Assembly: GCA_964458705.1 (NCBI GenBank)
Contig: CAYWKD010000014.1
Coordinates: 1 to 64,000, forward strand
Length of the DNA: 64,000 nt
Direction: 5' to 3'
Source: JAAUTG01 sp964458705
GTDB taxonomy: Bacteria; Bacteroidota; Bacteroidia; Chitinophagales; Saprospiraceae
Shown here in pieces: positions 1-9,214 of this stretch. Under the pieces are notes generated by a model. That model ran no database searches. It had not been told where the DNA came from and saw only the letters and a program-made list of their open reading frames with translations. The translations under genes were made by a program, and so were the position numbers. Within the stretch, counting starts at the first letter, position 1. The number at the start of each line of letters is the position of its first letter.

Positions 1-2750
1 ACATACATAACTAAGGGGGCATTTTTACTAGCTCTAAAGCGAGAATTTAAGCCATGATTACCTATTACAAAATCTGGGCGACCATCATTATTGAAGTCTC
101 CTGATTGGATACAATGCCACCAACCTTTAGCATTTGATATGCCCATATCTGTTTGCTGAAACACACCATTTTCGTTTTTGAAGAATGTTATAGGTGTCCA
201 TTCGCCCACTACAATCAAATCCATATCTTCATCGTCATCCATGTCTATCCAAATCGCATCAGTAATCATACCAAAGTTGCTGAGTTCAGGTGCTATTTTC
301 GTAGTGATGTTTTTGAATTTTCCAGTGCCATCGTTTTCAAGTAGGTAGCCATTTACAGGCACTCCGTACAGAAATGGACGCAAGCGAATGCCAACAAATA
401 AATCTTGATCGCCATCCTTGTCAAAATCAGCAGCTCGCACGCAAGCAGTACTTTCAAACCTAGAAGTCGGCAACACCTGCTGGGAAAGTTCAAACTGACC
501 TTGTCCGTTATTGATGTAAAGCCGATCAATCAAAGCGGAGGAGGACGCTGGAAATTCATTGCCCCCAGAAGTAACATAGAGGTCTTGATCGCCATCACCA
601 TCGGCATCAAAGAAAAGACAGTCGGTTTCTTCTGATAGCTTCTTAGCTTCAAAAAGAGCTTCGTTACTCCCTTTAAATGTGCCGTTGTCTTGCTGAAGAA
701 ACAGTCTTCCTGATTGATCTTTTGCTCCACAGATGTAAAAATCTTCTTTATCATCACCATTCACATCTGCCACATCTATTTTAGGTCCAGATGTTGAAAG
801 CATGTGATAAATCAATCGCTCTCGATCAAAGTCAGAAAAGCGATTTTCTCGATGCTCAAAGTCTATCCCTAGCTGATTACTAACAGCCTCAAATAAGTAT
901 TTTTTCTCCTCCAAGAGCGGTAGAGGCCCTACAAAACTATCCTTTACTACTTGTGCTTCACTTTGTTTAAGTTCAAGTGTTTGATTAGCCTTTACATTGG
1001 TTAAGACCGTTTGCCTTCCATCCACCCATTGAACAATGACCGAATCTACTTTTTCAACTATTCCCAATCCAAAATGCGGACGATATTCCATAGAAGATTG
1101 AAAGCCACGCATTGGCATATGTTCTAAAAATTGAGATTGATTGCCGTATTTCAGGGTAATGTTTGCTCCAAGTGCTGCCGTATTTGCACCATCACCTATC
1201 AATTTGAATTGCAAGTAGTTAGCTATGCTGTCCAGTTGAGTTTCGCTATTATTTCGATAGATAAAAGCGGGCATATTGACATTATTGACCACTAAATCCA
1301 AATCGCCATCGTTATCTAAGTCGCCATAAGCAGAGCCATTAGAATGTCCTTTTTGTGCTAATCCCCACCCTGATGCTTGATTTTCAAAAGCTAGATTCCC
1401 TTTGTTCTTAAACGCATAGTTCGATACTGGTCGAACAGGGATAGAATCGATCAAGGTCTTAAAATCCACGCCATCTCTAGTGATTATCATGCGCTGTGTT
1501 TCTTGATTGGCGATGAAATCAATGTAATCTTGGTCGGTGAGGTCTTGATAAATGCCATTGGCTACAAATAAATCGCGCAAACCATCATTATCCATATCAA
1601 AAATCAAAGCACCCCAGCTCCAATCAGTTGCTTCCACGCCAGCCAATCGCCCAATTTCGCTAAAAGTGCCGTCTCCGTTATTAAGTTGCAACGTATTTCT
1701 AGTAAACTGATGATGGTAGCCATAGCGTAAATTTTCTTGATATTTATTCCAGTCTTCAAAAGTTGTTTTTTGCTTGATGTCCACATCTTTTTCGGGCAGC
1801 ATTTCGGTTACAAAGACTTCTGGATAGCCGTCGTTGTTGATGTCTGCCATGTCAGCCCCCATAGAAGCTGCACTGATGGAACGCATTTGTTCGGTCAGTC
1901 TTTCGCTGAAAGTGCCATTGCCGTTGTTGATGTAGAGATAATCGCGCTCAAAAAAATCATTCGATACGTAAATATCCTGCCAGCCATCTCGGTTCACATC
2001 ACCTACGGTTACGCCTAGTCCAAAGCCAATGACGCTACCATAGATACCTGCCGCTTCGCTCACATCAGTAAACTTGCCACCGTTGTTTTGATATAATTTA
2101 TCGCCTCCAATAGAATCCCTAACAAGACGCTCATTTCGCTTTTGATTAAAGCTACCAATGGCACGAAATGAGTTATTTAATAAGTACAAATCTAAGTCGC
2201 CATCTCTGTCATAGTCAAAGAATACACCATGTGTAGAAAGCCCTCGATCCGCAATACCATAAGCTGCCGCTTGCTCACTGAAGGTCCCATTTTGATTATT
2301 AATAAATAGCTCGTTTTGTTTGTTGTCTCCTTCAATATCTCCAGAGTTACAAACATAAATATCAAGCCAGCCGTCAGCATTCACATCTACCATAGCTACG
2401 CCAGTCGCCCACGCCTTTGTACCGGCTACGCCTGCTATTTCTGTAACATCCTCAAACTGGAAATCACCCTTGTTTAGGTATAATTTATTCGGCTTCATGT
2501 TGGCAGTAAAGTAAATATCTACTAATCCATCATTGTTGACATCCCCTAAAGCTACACCCCCGCCGTTATAAAAATTTCGATAGGTATAAATATTGAAATC
2601 TTTATCATAAGCAAGATCATTGGAGAAACTAATACCTGTTTCACTGCCCTCTAAAAGGGTATAGAGTTGCTTTTGAATAGATGGGATATTGGTCTCACAA
2701 GCCGTTAAAGTGAAGGCTGCAATTATTACTACTATGATTCCTTTATTCAT
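1..2750 (-). CDS. VCBS/FG-GAP repeat lipoprotein with ASPIC/UnbV domain, 5' part only (runs off left edge)
   Basis: An uninterrupted frame runs from ATG at 2750 to the window edge, giving about 916 residues without a stop; the C-terminus lies outside. The N-terminus is a lipoprotein signal (hydrophobic stretch ending FTLTAC), so the protein is probably anchored in the outer membrane. About a dozen calcium-binding FG-GAP/VCBS motifs of the form xDGxxDxxV are visible, for example NDGLVDIYF, ADGWLDIYV, RDGDLDLYL and GDGDQDLYV. An ASPIC/UnbV-like segment follows around residues 515-585 (RGFQSSMEYRPHFGLG, then VQWVDGRQTVL). This architecture belongs to the CRTAC1-like proteins that are abundant in Bacteroidota; they form beta-propellers and their function is mostly unknown, with surface or polymer binding proposed. 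It is the largest protein at this end and is easily missed because it is truncated by the window. Confidence 0.9.
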   Translation of the reverse strand, partial: MNKGIIVVIIAAFTLTACETNIPSIQKQLYTLLEGSETGISFSNDLAYDKDFNIYTYRNFYNGGGVALGDVNNDGLVDIYFTANMKPNKLYLNKGDFQFEDVTEIAGVAGTKAWATGVAMVDVNADGWLDIYVCNSGDIEGDNKQNELFINNQNGTFSEQAAAYGIADRGLSTHGVFFDYDRDGDLDLYLLNNSFRAIGSFNQKRNERLVRDSIGGDKLYQNNGGKFTDVSEAAGIYGSVIGFGLGVTVGDVNRDGWQDIYVSNDFFERDYLYINNGNGTFSERLTEQMRSISAASMGADMADINNDGYPEVFVTEMLPEKDVDIKQKTTFEDWNKYQENLRYGYHHQFTRNTLQLNNGDGTFSEIGRLAGVEATDWSWGALIFDMDNDGLRDLFVANGIYQDLTDQDYIDFIANQETQRMIITRDGVDFKTLIDSIPVRPVSNYAFKNKGNLAFENQASGWGLAQKGHSNGSAYGDLDNDGDLDLVVNNVNMPAFIYRNNSETQLDSIANYLQFKLIGDGANTAALGANITLKYGNQSQFLEHMPMRGFQSSMEYRPHFGLGIVEKVDSVIVQWVDGRQTVLTNVKANQTLELKQSEAQVVKDSFVGPLPLLEEKKYLFEAVSNQLGIDFEHRENRFSDFDRERLIYHMLSTSGPKIDVADVNGDDKEDFYICGAKDQSGRLFLQQDNGTFKGSNEALFEAKKLSEETDCLFFDADGDGDQDLYVTSGGNEFPASSSALIDRLYINNGQGQFELSQQVLPTSRFESTACVRAADFDKDGDQDLFVGIRLRPFLYGVPVNGYLLENDGTGKFKNITTKIAPELSNFGMITDAIWIDMDDDEDMDLIVVGEWTPITFFKNENGVFQQTDMGISNAKGWWHCIQSGDFNNDGRPDFVIGNHGLNSRFRASKNAPLVMY

Positions 2751-2875
2751 TTTATTTTTTATTATGAGCAATGTGGGGCAGAAAAGTGAATACGCAACAT
2801 CAAAGTGTAATTTGCGAATTACTGTCTTGATTTACTAATTTAATCTTGAATTTGGTTCTTCTTAGCTTTTACCTC

Positions 2876-4336
2876 TCACAATTTAAACCCTATCGTCAAT
2901 AGGATACGCTGGTCATTGTAATCCACGCTGACGTTTTGTTCTGGTGCGATAGAGGTCAGATAGGGAATGTAATCTTCCTCTAAAATAGCAATACGATAAG
3001 CAGCATCTGCAAAAAATTTCCCACGTCGATAACCAACACCCAAGCTATAAGTCTGATCGAGTTCGTCAGTGTCAGCATTAGGTGAGAAACCCAGACCAAT
3101 TCCCGCACGAAGACGAAAAGGGTTGATTGCTAATTCACCACCTACTCGCCAATTCAAACCTGACTGAAAACGATCGTCAATTTGTGTATTCAACTCTGCT
3201 TCATAGGCTACATCGTCGGGATTATCACTATCAGAAGTCAAATTAAAAGTGGCATTGCCATAATTCACCCACTCCACCTCAGAGCTAATAAAACCCGTTT
3301 TGCCTAGAATAAATCCAGCACCTCCGATGAATCGCCAAGGCGTTCTCAATCGGTAGTTAAATAATCCCTCTGGTGATTCTCCACGTCCCTGAATGATGTC
3401 ATTATCGTTGAATACATAATCCATATTTGTCGTAAAAGTATCTTCTAAAGAAAAACCAGTAGGTGTATGAACGGCTGCTCCGACCCTTATTTTATTGGTT
3501 ATCATATAGATTAAACCCAATTTTGCATTAATGCCTGCACCAGTGGTAATAAGGCTTTCTTCAAAAGTAAGATTTTCAAAAAGTGGCACTACATCGTCGG
3601 GATCATTTTCTCCATATACTTTGTTCTCTTCGTAGTTGATGAATGGAAAACCTACACTCAGTCCAAAAAGTAATTTTTCGCGATAATTTCCTCCAATCGA
3701 AAACAGTAGTTCCTGAATAGAACCTTTTCGAGTAACTGCTTGCTCTTTTGGAACTAAAGCATTTGGCACCAACTCGAAATCACTCGTCCAAATATTATCC
3801 CCATCTAAATCATAGATTGCTTCAGCTTGCGCAGCTACATCCGACTCGAATTCAAAAAACTCACCTGCATTCACTTGCTCCAAAAAGCGGTCGGTAATAC
3901 TACCCAGCGATGATCCTTCAAATATAAATTGCTGGTTGAAATTGGCGGTTTGGTTTAAGCCAAATGCAAAGTTAAAATTGCTCCAATTAGCACCTTTAGG
4001 TCTTCCGACAAATACTCCTCCTAGGCTACCAAGTAAAAATTGATTGCCTGTATTTTTGATGGCATCATTATCGTTATTGCGAAGCAAGGCAGTAGCGTTA
4101 GAGATATTGAAAGCTGGAGAAATGATGATTTCTGAATAGCGATATGCTCCCAGACCTGCTGGATTAGTACTAAGTGTAGAAAAATCAGCTCCAAGTCCAC
4201 TAATTGCGCTACCCACCCCCATATTTCTGGCAGTGCCTGTAACATCAAAGGTGGACCAACGCAAACCATCAAAAGCCGTTTGAGCAGATAAACTTATGGT
4301 TAGCAAAGACAAAAGAATGATTATTGGAAAACGCAT
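2876..4336 (-). CDS. FadL/OmpP1-like outer-membrane beta-barrel protein
   Basis: The 486-residue product starts with a signal peptide (ILLSLLTISLSAQ) and continues with TARNMGVGSAISGLGADFSTLSTNPAGLGAYRYSEI, the N-terminal pattern of the OMPP1/FadL/TodX-like outer-membrane proteins of Bacteroidota. The rest is alternating hydrophobic beta strands, ending in the aromatic/hydrophobic strand RILLTIGFKL typical of a barrel C-terminus. FadL relatives move hydrophobic compounds through the outer membrane, but the substrate here is unknown, and some Bacteroidota relatives (PorV-like) act with T9SS instead. It lies 125 bp downstream of the VCBS lipoprotein start on the same strand and could form a transcript with it. 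The start is ATG at 4336. Confidence 0.8.
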   Translation of the reverse strand: MRFPIIILLSLLTISLSAQTAFDGLRWSTFDVTGTARNMGVGSAISGLGADFSTLSTNPAGLGAYRYSEIIISPAFNISNATALLRNNDNDAIKNTGNQFLLGSLGGVFVGRPKGANWSNFNFAFGLNQTANFNQQFIFEGSSLGSITDRFLEQVNAGEFFEFESDVAAQAEAIYDLDGDNIWTSDFELVPNALVPKEQAVTRKGSIQELLFSIGGNYREKLLFGLSVGFPFINYEENKVYGENDPDDVVPLFENLTFEESLITTGAGINAKLGLIYMITNKIRVGAAVHTPTGFSLEDTFTTNMDYVFNDNDIIQGRGESPEGLFNYRLRTPWRFIGGAGFILGKTGFISSEVEWVNYGNATFNLTSDSDNPDDVAYEAELNTQIDDRFQSGLNWRVGGELAINPFRLRAGIGLGFSPNADTDELDQTYSLGVGYRRGKFFADAAYRIAILEEDYIPYLTSIAPEQNVSVDYNDQRILLTIGFKL

Positions 4337-4532
4337 AGTTTAGAACTTTTAAGTAACCAGCAAATTGGATTGAATCAAAATTATAATTTATTAACAAAAA
4401 AGTATCTCGAAGTTTTGCTTAATATAATATTAAAATTCAAATTGATAAGCTTGACAACTCTTTGCAGCATTCCGTGTCAAGCATCAAATGCCTGCACCTA
4501 TTACCTTTAGCTTTCAGTCTAGCGGCGTTCTG

Positions 4533-4931
4533 CTAAATATCTATTCTTCTTCTCCACGCCTTTTTCTCTGCTTTTCTACGTTTGGATTCTAATCGCTTCT
4601 TCTGGTCAGCTTTTACAGGTTGGTATCTTCTTACTTTAGGTGCTTTAATGGCTTTTTTTAGTAGCCTCACAAAACGTTCCCATGCAATTTCTTTATTTTT
4701 CGATTGAGATCGCTTGTCCTCTACTGCGATTTGCACAACACCCGATTTTGTTATTCGATGTTGGAGATTCTTAAAAATACGTTTTTTCTCTAAACTAGAT
4801 ATGCCTTGTGAGGATGCTACATCGAACAACAGCACTACTCTAGTTTCTACCTTATTTACGTGTTGCCCACCACTACCTGAACTTCGAGCTGTTTTATATT
4901 GAATTTCAGATTTAATCCGGTTGATGTCCAT
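4533..4931 (-). CDS. arfB: Alternative ribosome-rescue factor ArfB (class-I-RF-like peptidyl-tRNA hydrolase)
   Basis: The 132-residue protein matches ArfB/YaeJ/ICT1 in size and layout. The catalytic GGQ loop is at residues 19-25 (GSGGQHVNKVETRV), followed by a small globular domain and a strongly basic C-terminal tail from about residue 95 (KVRRYQPVKADQKKRLESKRRKAEKKAWRRR). In ArfB the tail enters the empty mRNA channel of a stalled ribosome while GGQ hydrolyses the peptidyl-tRNA. The protein lacks the codon-recognition domains of true release factors, which rules out prfA/prfB. It is transcribed alone, divergently from the cryptochrome gene. Confidence 0.93.
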   Translation of the reverse strand: MDINRIKSEIQYKTARSSGSGGQHVNKVETRVVLLFDVASSQGISSLEKKRIFKNLQHRITKSGVVQIAVEDKRSQSKNKEIAWERFVRLLKKAIKAPKVRRYQPVKADQKKRLESKRRKAEKKAWRRRIDI

Positions 4932-5083
4932 TGGTGATTGATTTTTTCTTTCGATCTTGTAACCTAATATGAAAGCCAGAAGTTCCTCCTCATTTCAGAA
5001 CAAGCCGAAATGAATACTTTATGACAACCATATATATAAGCCTTTGTTTTTATTGTAATTGTTTATAAACATCCGATCTACTT

Positions 5084-6517
5084 ATGAATGAGAAAGCAAT
5101 AGTTTGGTTTAGGCAAGATTTGCGACTACACGACAACGAAGCACTACATGAAGCACTGAATCATGGCAAAGAAGTCATTCTACTTTATGTGTTTGATGAA
5201 AGAATTTTTAAGGGAAAAACTCCTTTTGGCTTTAAGAAGACAGGATCTCACAGAGCTAAATTTATTATTGAAAGTGTAAAGGATTTGCGAGATTCTGCTA
5301 GAGCACTTGGTAGCGATCTGTATGTTAGAGTAGGAAAACCTGAAGAGGAAGTCTATAAAGTTGCCGAGCAAGTTAATTCTAACTGGGTATTTTGTAATCG
5401 GGAACGTACCCATGAAGAAACAAAAGTTCAGGATGAATTAGAAGAAAAATTGTGGTCTATTGGTCAAGAGCTGCGTTATAGTCGAGGGAAAATGCTTTAC
5501 TACACGGCTGACTTGCCTTTCCCAGTTAATCACACGCCCGATATATTCTCACAGTATCGCAAAGAAGTTGAGAAGTTTATTGAAGTAAGAAAACCGCTTC
5601 CTACACCTAGTGATTTACTGCCGACTAATGAAGCCCTACCAGTTGGTGAAATTCCGTCTTTAGAGGATTTTGGACATGAAGCATATTGTGAAGACAGTAG
5701 GAGCGTACTGCCCTTCACGGGTGGAGAATCAGCAGGACTAGAGCGATTACGCTACTACTTATGGGATACTGATCTTGCAAAAACGTACAAAGAAACTCGC
5801 AATGGACTAGTAGGTAGTGACTACTCTACCAAATTCTCTGCATGGCTAGCGCAGGGCTGCCTTTCTCCCAAAAAAATATATTGGGAATTAAAGAAGTATG
5901 AAGCGGAACGCGGCAAAAATAAATCTACCTACTGGATTTTCTTTGAATTACTTTGGCGTGATTTTTTTCGATTGATGGCGAAGAAATATGGTAATAAAAT
6001 CTTTTCGAAAGGAGGAACTAAAGAAGAGGAGGACGATCGCTGGAGAGACGACTATCGCTTGCTAGAGCTTTGGATAAATGGACAAACGGGTGTTCCTTTT
6101 ATTGATGCTAATATGCTAGAGTTGAAGCACACGGGCTTCATGTCAAACAGAGGTAGGCAAAATGTAGCCAGTTTTTTAGTGAAAGACTTGTATGTCAACT
6201 GGCAGATGGGAGCAGAATATTTTGAATCTATGCTCATTGATTACGACCCTGCAAGTAACTGGGGGAATTGGAACTATGTAGCAGGAGTAGGCAGTGATCC
6301 TAGAGAAGATCGCTATTTCAATATCTTGAAGCAGGCAGATCGTTATGATCCTAAAGGGGAATATGTTAGGCTTTGGCTGCCTCAACTCAAAAACGTACCC
6401 GACGAAAAAATTCATTGTCCGGATCGTCTGACATTTAAAGAACAAGACGCCATTAAAGTAAAGTTGGGGGCAGATTACCCTAAGCCCATGATTAATACAA
6501 AAAAGTGGCAACGCTAA
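5084..6517 (+). CDS. DASH-family cryptochrome / ssDNA-type photolyase
   Basis: This is a 477-residue member of the cryptochrome/photolyase superfamily. Residues 1 to about 170 form the alpha/beta antenna domain (AIVWFRQDLRLHDNEAL), followed by the helical FAD-binding domain. Segments diagnostic for the DASH subfamily are present: LLWRDFFRLMAKKYG, then MLELKHTGFMSNRGRQNVASFL, and WGNWNYVAGVGSDPREDRYFN near residue 390, then RYDPKGEYVRLWLPQL. DASH proteins bind FAD and usually a methenyl-tetrahydrofolate antenna, and repair cyclobutane pyrimidine dimers mainly in single-stranded DNA; some also signal light. It ends 100 bp before the next gene and has its own upstream region. There is no neighbouring partner gene. 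Confidence 0.95.
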   Translation: MNEKAIVWFRQDLRLHDNEALHEALNHGKEVILLYVFDERIFKGKTPFGFKKTGSHRAKFIIESVKDLRDSARALGSDLYVRVGKPEEEVYKVAEQVNSNWVFCNRERTHEETKVQDELEEKLWSIGQELRYSRGKMLYYTADLPFPVNHTPDIFSQYRKEVEKFIEVRKPLPTPSDLLPTNEALPVGEIPSLEDFGHEAYCEDSRSVLPFTGGESAGLERLRYYLWDTDLAKTYKETRNGLVGSDYSTKFSAWLAQGCLSPKKIYWELKKYEAERGKNKSTYWIFFELLWRDFFRLMAKKYGNKIFSKGGTKEEEDDRWRDDYRLLELWINGQTGVPFIDANMLELKHTGFMSNRGRQNVASFLVKDLYVNWQMGAEYFESMLIDYDPASNWGNWNYVAGVGSDPREDRYFNILKQADRYDPKGEYVRLWLPQLKNVPDEKIHCPDRLTFKEQDAIKVKLGADYPKPMINTKKWQR

Positions 6518-6585
6518 CACGTTACAGTAAGCATGACTCGACAAAAATTAAATCAGCACTTTAACTTGACATTAATAATTACAGT

Positions 6586-6617
6586 ATTGCTTCCTTTTCG
6601 ATAGTTTTTTAACTTTC
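6586..6617 (+). promoter_or_regulatory. Bacteroidota-type promoter of the small lipoprotein gene
   Basis: ATTG at 6586-6589 and TAACTTTC at 6610-6617 are separated by 20 nt, close to the consensus TTTG-N19-21-TAnnTTTG. Transcription would start near 6624, which excludes the in-frame GTG at 6618 and supports the ATG at 6633 as start codon. Confidence 0.55.
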
Positions 6618-6632
6618 GTGAAAAATTTAACT

Positions 6633-7178
6633 ATGAATCGTTTATTGGGATTGTTATATGTATTGCCTTTCCTCTTTTATTCTTGCGACAAAGACGCACC
6701 GCTTTCTTACGAATTGCGCTACGACGGTGCGAACGTTACTTCCCCCCAGCTAGGTCCAGGTATTCATGAGTACGCTGTGCAATTTACTGATGCAGAACTG
6801 GATGACTACCTAGGAAATAATTTAATAGAAGTTGACTTCTTTGCAGGATTTAGTCCTCAAAAATGTGAGCTAGTCGTATATCAAGGAATTAATGACAGAC
6901 CAGGCACAGAGCTTTACAAAGCAGATGTAACTAATGTAATTACTTCGCCTCGATGGTATAATCATAAACTAGCAGCACCTATCGAAATAACAGGGGAAGA
7001 AATTTGGATCAGTCTAAGAGTTACACACGTTCAAGCACAACAGTCTGTCGGTTGTGATGCAGGTCCATCACAAAATGGAGGAGACTGGTTGTTTCACTTC
7101 GATGAAAACGAGTGGTTGACTTTCCGAGCCTACTCAGGTGATAGCATCAATTGGAATATTAGAGGGAAAGTTGAATAG
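6633..7178 (+). CDS. Hypothetical lipoprotein
   Basis: The 181-residue product begins MNRLLGLLYVLPFLFYSCDKD, a lipoprotein signal with the lipobox FYSC, so it should be lipid-anchored on the periplasmic side or exposed on the outer membrane. The mature part is acidic, predicted beta-rich and has paired cysteines; I recognise no family. The segment VDFFAGFSPQKCELVVYQG and the later WISLRVTHV...GDWLFHFDENEWLTFRAYSG suggest a jelly-roll or adhesin-like fold, but that is only an impression. A GTG 15 nt upstream is in frame but coincides with the promoter -7 element, so ATG 6633 is preferred. Confidence 0.7.
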   Translation: MNRLLGLLYVLPFLFYSCDKDAPLSYELRYDGANVTSPQLGPGIHEYAVQFTDAELDDYLGNNLIEVDFFAGFSPQKCELVVYQGINDRPGTELYKADVTNVITSPRWYNHKLAAPIEITGEEIWISLRVTHVQAQQSVGCDAGPSQNGGDWLFHFDENEWLTFRAYSGDSINWNIRGKVE

Positions 7179-7243
7179 CTTTAGAACTGCACCGAGTGAA
7201 CGAAATTAGTGCTAATTTCTACTAGCAGACTTAAAGAACTTTC

Positions 7244-7251
7244 TATTTTTG
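7244..7251 (+). promoter_or_regulatory. -7 element (TATTTTTG) before the outer-membrane protein gene
   Basis: TATTTTTG fits the Bacteroidota -7 consensus TAnnTTTG exactly. The best upstream element, TTTC at 7216-7219, has a rather long 24-nt spacing. The element overlaps the in-frame TTG at 7249, so that codon cannot be the start; ATG 7267 lies about 10 nt after the expected start of transcription. Confidence 0.45.
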
Positions 7252-7266
7252 ACAAAAAAAGCTAGT

Positions 7267-7989
7267 ATGACAATTCTTAAATGGATAGTAGTGATATCGA
7301 TAGCTGTCTCTTTTCAAAACATTAGCTGGAGTCAGAATACTGCCTTTGGTGTGAAAGGAGGCATGACAATTGGCTTACAGACTTGGAATGATTTTGAGCG
7401 CGATCCTCTATTCTCTTATCATGGTATAGGCTTCATAGAGTCTGCACCAGAAGACAACGCTTTTGCCATCTTTGCTCAAGCGGGCTATCATGTAAAAGGA
7501 AGTGCCATCCGCAATCGCTTGGGCGTGAATGTAGTAACGAATCAAATTAATCGAGTTCCACCTCAAACCTTTGAATTTAAAACGATTTCGCTGACATTAG
7601 GCGGCAAGCAAAAATATGATCTTAGCTTTGGAAAAGCCTACTACATGATCGGCATTCGAGGCGATTATACCTTGAGCACCAACCTGAATGAATACGAATT
7701 TTTCTCTGCCTATTTCAACTATCCCGTAGATGACTTTGTACAAAAATTCAATTACGGCGGCACAATAGGAGGTGGACTAGAATTTCCTTTCGCTGAGCTA
7801 ATCTCAGGTCTAGTAGAATTTACAGTCAATCCAGACTTCTCTTATCAATATCGTCAAGGTCAAATTAATGGTGTACGTAATCCTGTTACAGGTAACAATA
7901 GTTCCATTGGAGAGAGGCTTATTCGGAACGTTACGCTAGAACTCACCGTCGGACTTCGATTTCTTCGCAAAGTAATCTACATTGATTGA
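7267..7989 (+). CDS. Outer-membrane beta-barrel protein (PorT-like family)
   Basis: The 240-residue product has a signal peptide (WIVVISIAVSFQNISWSQ) followed by the phrase AFGVKGGMTIG, typical of the small 'outer membrane beta-barrel' proteins (OMP_b-brl/PorT-like) of Bacteroidota. Repeated amphipathic strands with aromatic girdles follow (YYMIGIRGDYTLS, GGTIGGGLEFPF), and the last strand LELTVGLRFLRKV resembles a barrel-closing strand. The specific role is unknown. A TTG 18 nt upstream is in frame but lies in the -7 element. The gene converges with the FMN reductase gene. Confidence 0.75.
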   Translation: MTILKWIVVISIAVSFQNISWSQNTAFGVKGGMTIGLQTWNDFERDPLFSYHGIGFIESAPEDNAFAIFAQAGYHVKGSAIRNRLGVNVVTNQINRVPPQTFEFKTISLTLGGKQKYDLSFGKAYYMIGIRGDYTLSTNLNEYEFFSAYFNYPVDDFVQKFNYGGTIGGGLEFPFAELISGLVEFTVNPDFSYQYRQGQINGVRNPVTGNNSSIGERLIRNVTLELTVGLRFLRKVIYID

Positions 7990-8065
7990 GCGCAATTTGT
8001 ATGCAGGCATAGATTTTGGTGCTTGACTTTGTTGGCTTTGAAGAAAAGTTAAAAAATAGACCTAA

Positions 8066-8114
8066 AAGCAGTTTTCTATATTCAGCAGTGTCCTGTTGAG
8101 TTAAAAACTGCTTT
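8066..8114. repeat. Inverted repeat between convergent genes
   Basis: AAAGCAGTTTT at 8066-8076 is perfectly complementary to AAAACTGCTTT at 8104-8114, with 27 nt between. It lies between the converging outer-membrane protein and FMN reductase genes. It may be a bidirectional transcription-end structure, though neither side has a long T-run. A loop-out element is the alternative. Confidence 0.4.
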
Positions 8115-8171
8115 GCAACAAACGCATAGGAACTTAGCCCATACTGCATTTAACATTATTCGGCTGCTCAC

Positions 8172-8711
8172 CTAAAAATCAAGAAAGGCATTTACATGAT
8201 TCTCCATTGCTTTCAAAGTTCCTATTTCTGTAATCGTATCCTCTTCTATCAAACTACTAATGCGAGAAATAGGCAATTGTTGAGGCATAATAATCCCCCC
8301 CATGTGCTGAAAAATTTGGGTTAATTGATCCATACCTCTCAAATTTCCAGCTCTCCCAGCAGCAGTACCCGCAAGACCTATTTTTTTATTCTTAAAATTG
8401 CTACTATAATTTCTTACCGACAACGCATCAATAAACAACTTGAGCACTCCTGAAACCCCTCCATTATATTCTGGTGAGACAATGAATAACTTTTGAGCAG
8501 GCGAAATATACTCATCTTGTACTTTTGCTATTGTAGGATGCTGATTTTCACCATCGTACATATCTGGGCTAAACCAATCGTGTGGAATAGCACTCAATGA
8601 TAAATACTTAACGGAAGCGGACGACTTTTTTTGAACAAGGTAATAAAAGTGCTCTGCAAAAACACCACTAGTGTTGTCAGCACGATTAGTGCCGTTTATA
8701 ACTGTTATCAT
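8172..8711 (-). CDS. NAD(P)H-dependent FMN reductase family protein
   Basis: The 179-residue flavodoxin-like protein begins ITVINGTNRADNTS, the phosphate-binding loop of the FMN_red family (GTxRxxS). It continues with the loop LFIVSPEYNGGVSGVLKLFIDALS, which contains the conserved PEYNGG motif, and KKIGLAGTAAGRAGNLRG. Family members reduce FMN, quinones, azo dyes or chromate with NAD(P)H and are cytoplasmic. The exact substrate cannot be told from sequence. It is transcribed alone. The start is ATG 8711, which begins directly at the first beta strand as expected. Confidence 0.9.
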   Translation of the reverse strand: MITVINGTNRADNTSGVFAEHFYYLVQKKSSASVKYLSLSAIPHDWFSPDMYDGENQHPTIAKVQDEYISPAQKLFIVSPEYNGGVSGVLKLFIDALSVRNYSSNFKNKKIGLAGTAAGRAGNLRGMDQLTQIFQHMGGIIMPQQLPISRISSLIEEDTITEIGTLKAMENHVNAFLDF

Positions 8712-8838
8712 ATTTCAATTATTCCTTCATAAATACGACTATAACATTTGAAAAAGATTTAGTTCAAAAACTGCAGATCATTTCTTGTTAGCATTGTAAA
8801 TATCAGTAACTTCATTCCTTTAACGAGCGATGCATACA

Positions 8839-8877
8839 CAAAAAAAGCCCATCACTTAAAGTGATAGGCTTTTTTTA
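8839..8877 (-). terminator. Intrinsic terminator downstream of the cold-shock gene
   Basis: A nearly perfect hairpin (arms GCCcATCACTT and AGTGATaGGC) is flanked by an A-run and a T-run on both sides, so it can terminate in either direction. It sits 31 bp after the stop of the cold-shock gene transcribed leftwards. Confidence 0.8.
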
Positions 8878-8907
8878 ATCATAAAATATGAAATAAGCTA
8901 GTCGCTA

Positions 8908-9111
8908 TTAATAATTGTCATGGACAACCTTAACATTGATAGCATTTATTCCTTTTCGTCCTTCTTCAGTATCATAGGACACTGCATCTCCTTCTCTAAT
9001 ATCATCAACTAATCCGTTCAAATGGACGAAAACATCTTTTGATCCATTCTCTGGTGTGATGAAACCAAATCCTTTTGACTCGTTGAAGAATTTTACTTTA
9101 CCTGTATTCAT
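8908..9111 (-). CDS. CspA-family cold-shock protein
   Basis: The 67-residue protein is a single cold-shock domain with both RNA-binding motifs: RNP1 as KGFGFI and RNP2 as VFVHL, starting MNTGKVKFFNESKGFGFI. CspA-like proteins bind single-stranded RNA and DNA and melt secondary structure, acting as cytoplasmic RNA chaperones. The frame is open to a TTG at 9141, but ATG 9111 gives the normal family length and N-terminus. About 100 bp of untranslated sequence precede it, with a small inverted repeat (AAGTCG/CGACTT near 9162-9180) that could act in cold-responsive translation. Terminated by the hairpin at 8839-8877. Confidence 0.95.
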   Translation of the reverse strand: MNTGKVKFFNESKGFGFITPENGSKDVFVHLNGLVDDIREGDAVSYDTEEGRKGINAINVKVVHDNY

Positions 9112-9214
9112 TATAAAATATTTAAAATATGAAGCAAACAAAATGTACAGTATGACCTATAAGTCGTACACCTCGACTTGCTAAAAAAAATCTTTATGGT
9201 TTAATTTGGAAATT

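Noticed and set aside
153..760. Short plus- and minus-strand reading frames inside the left-edge VCBS gene
   Set aside because: They are out-of-frame shadows of the long minus-strand lipoprotein frame that continues off the window.
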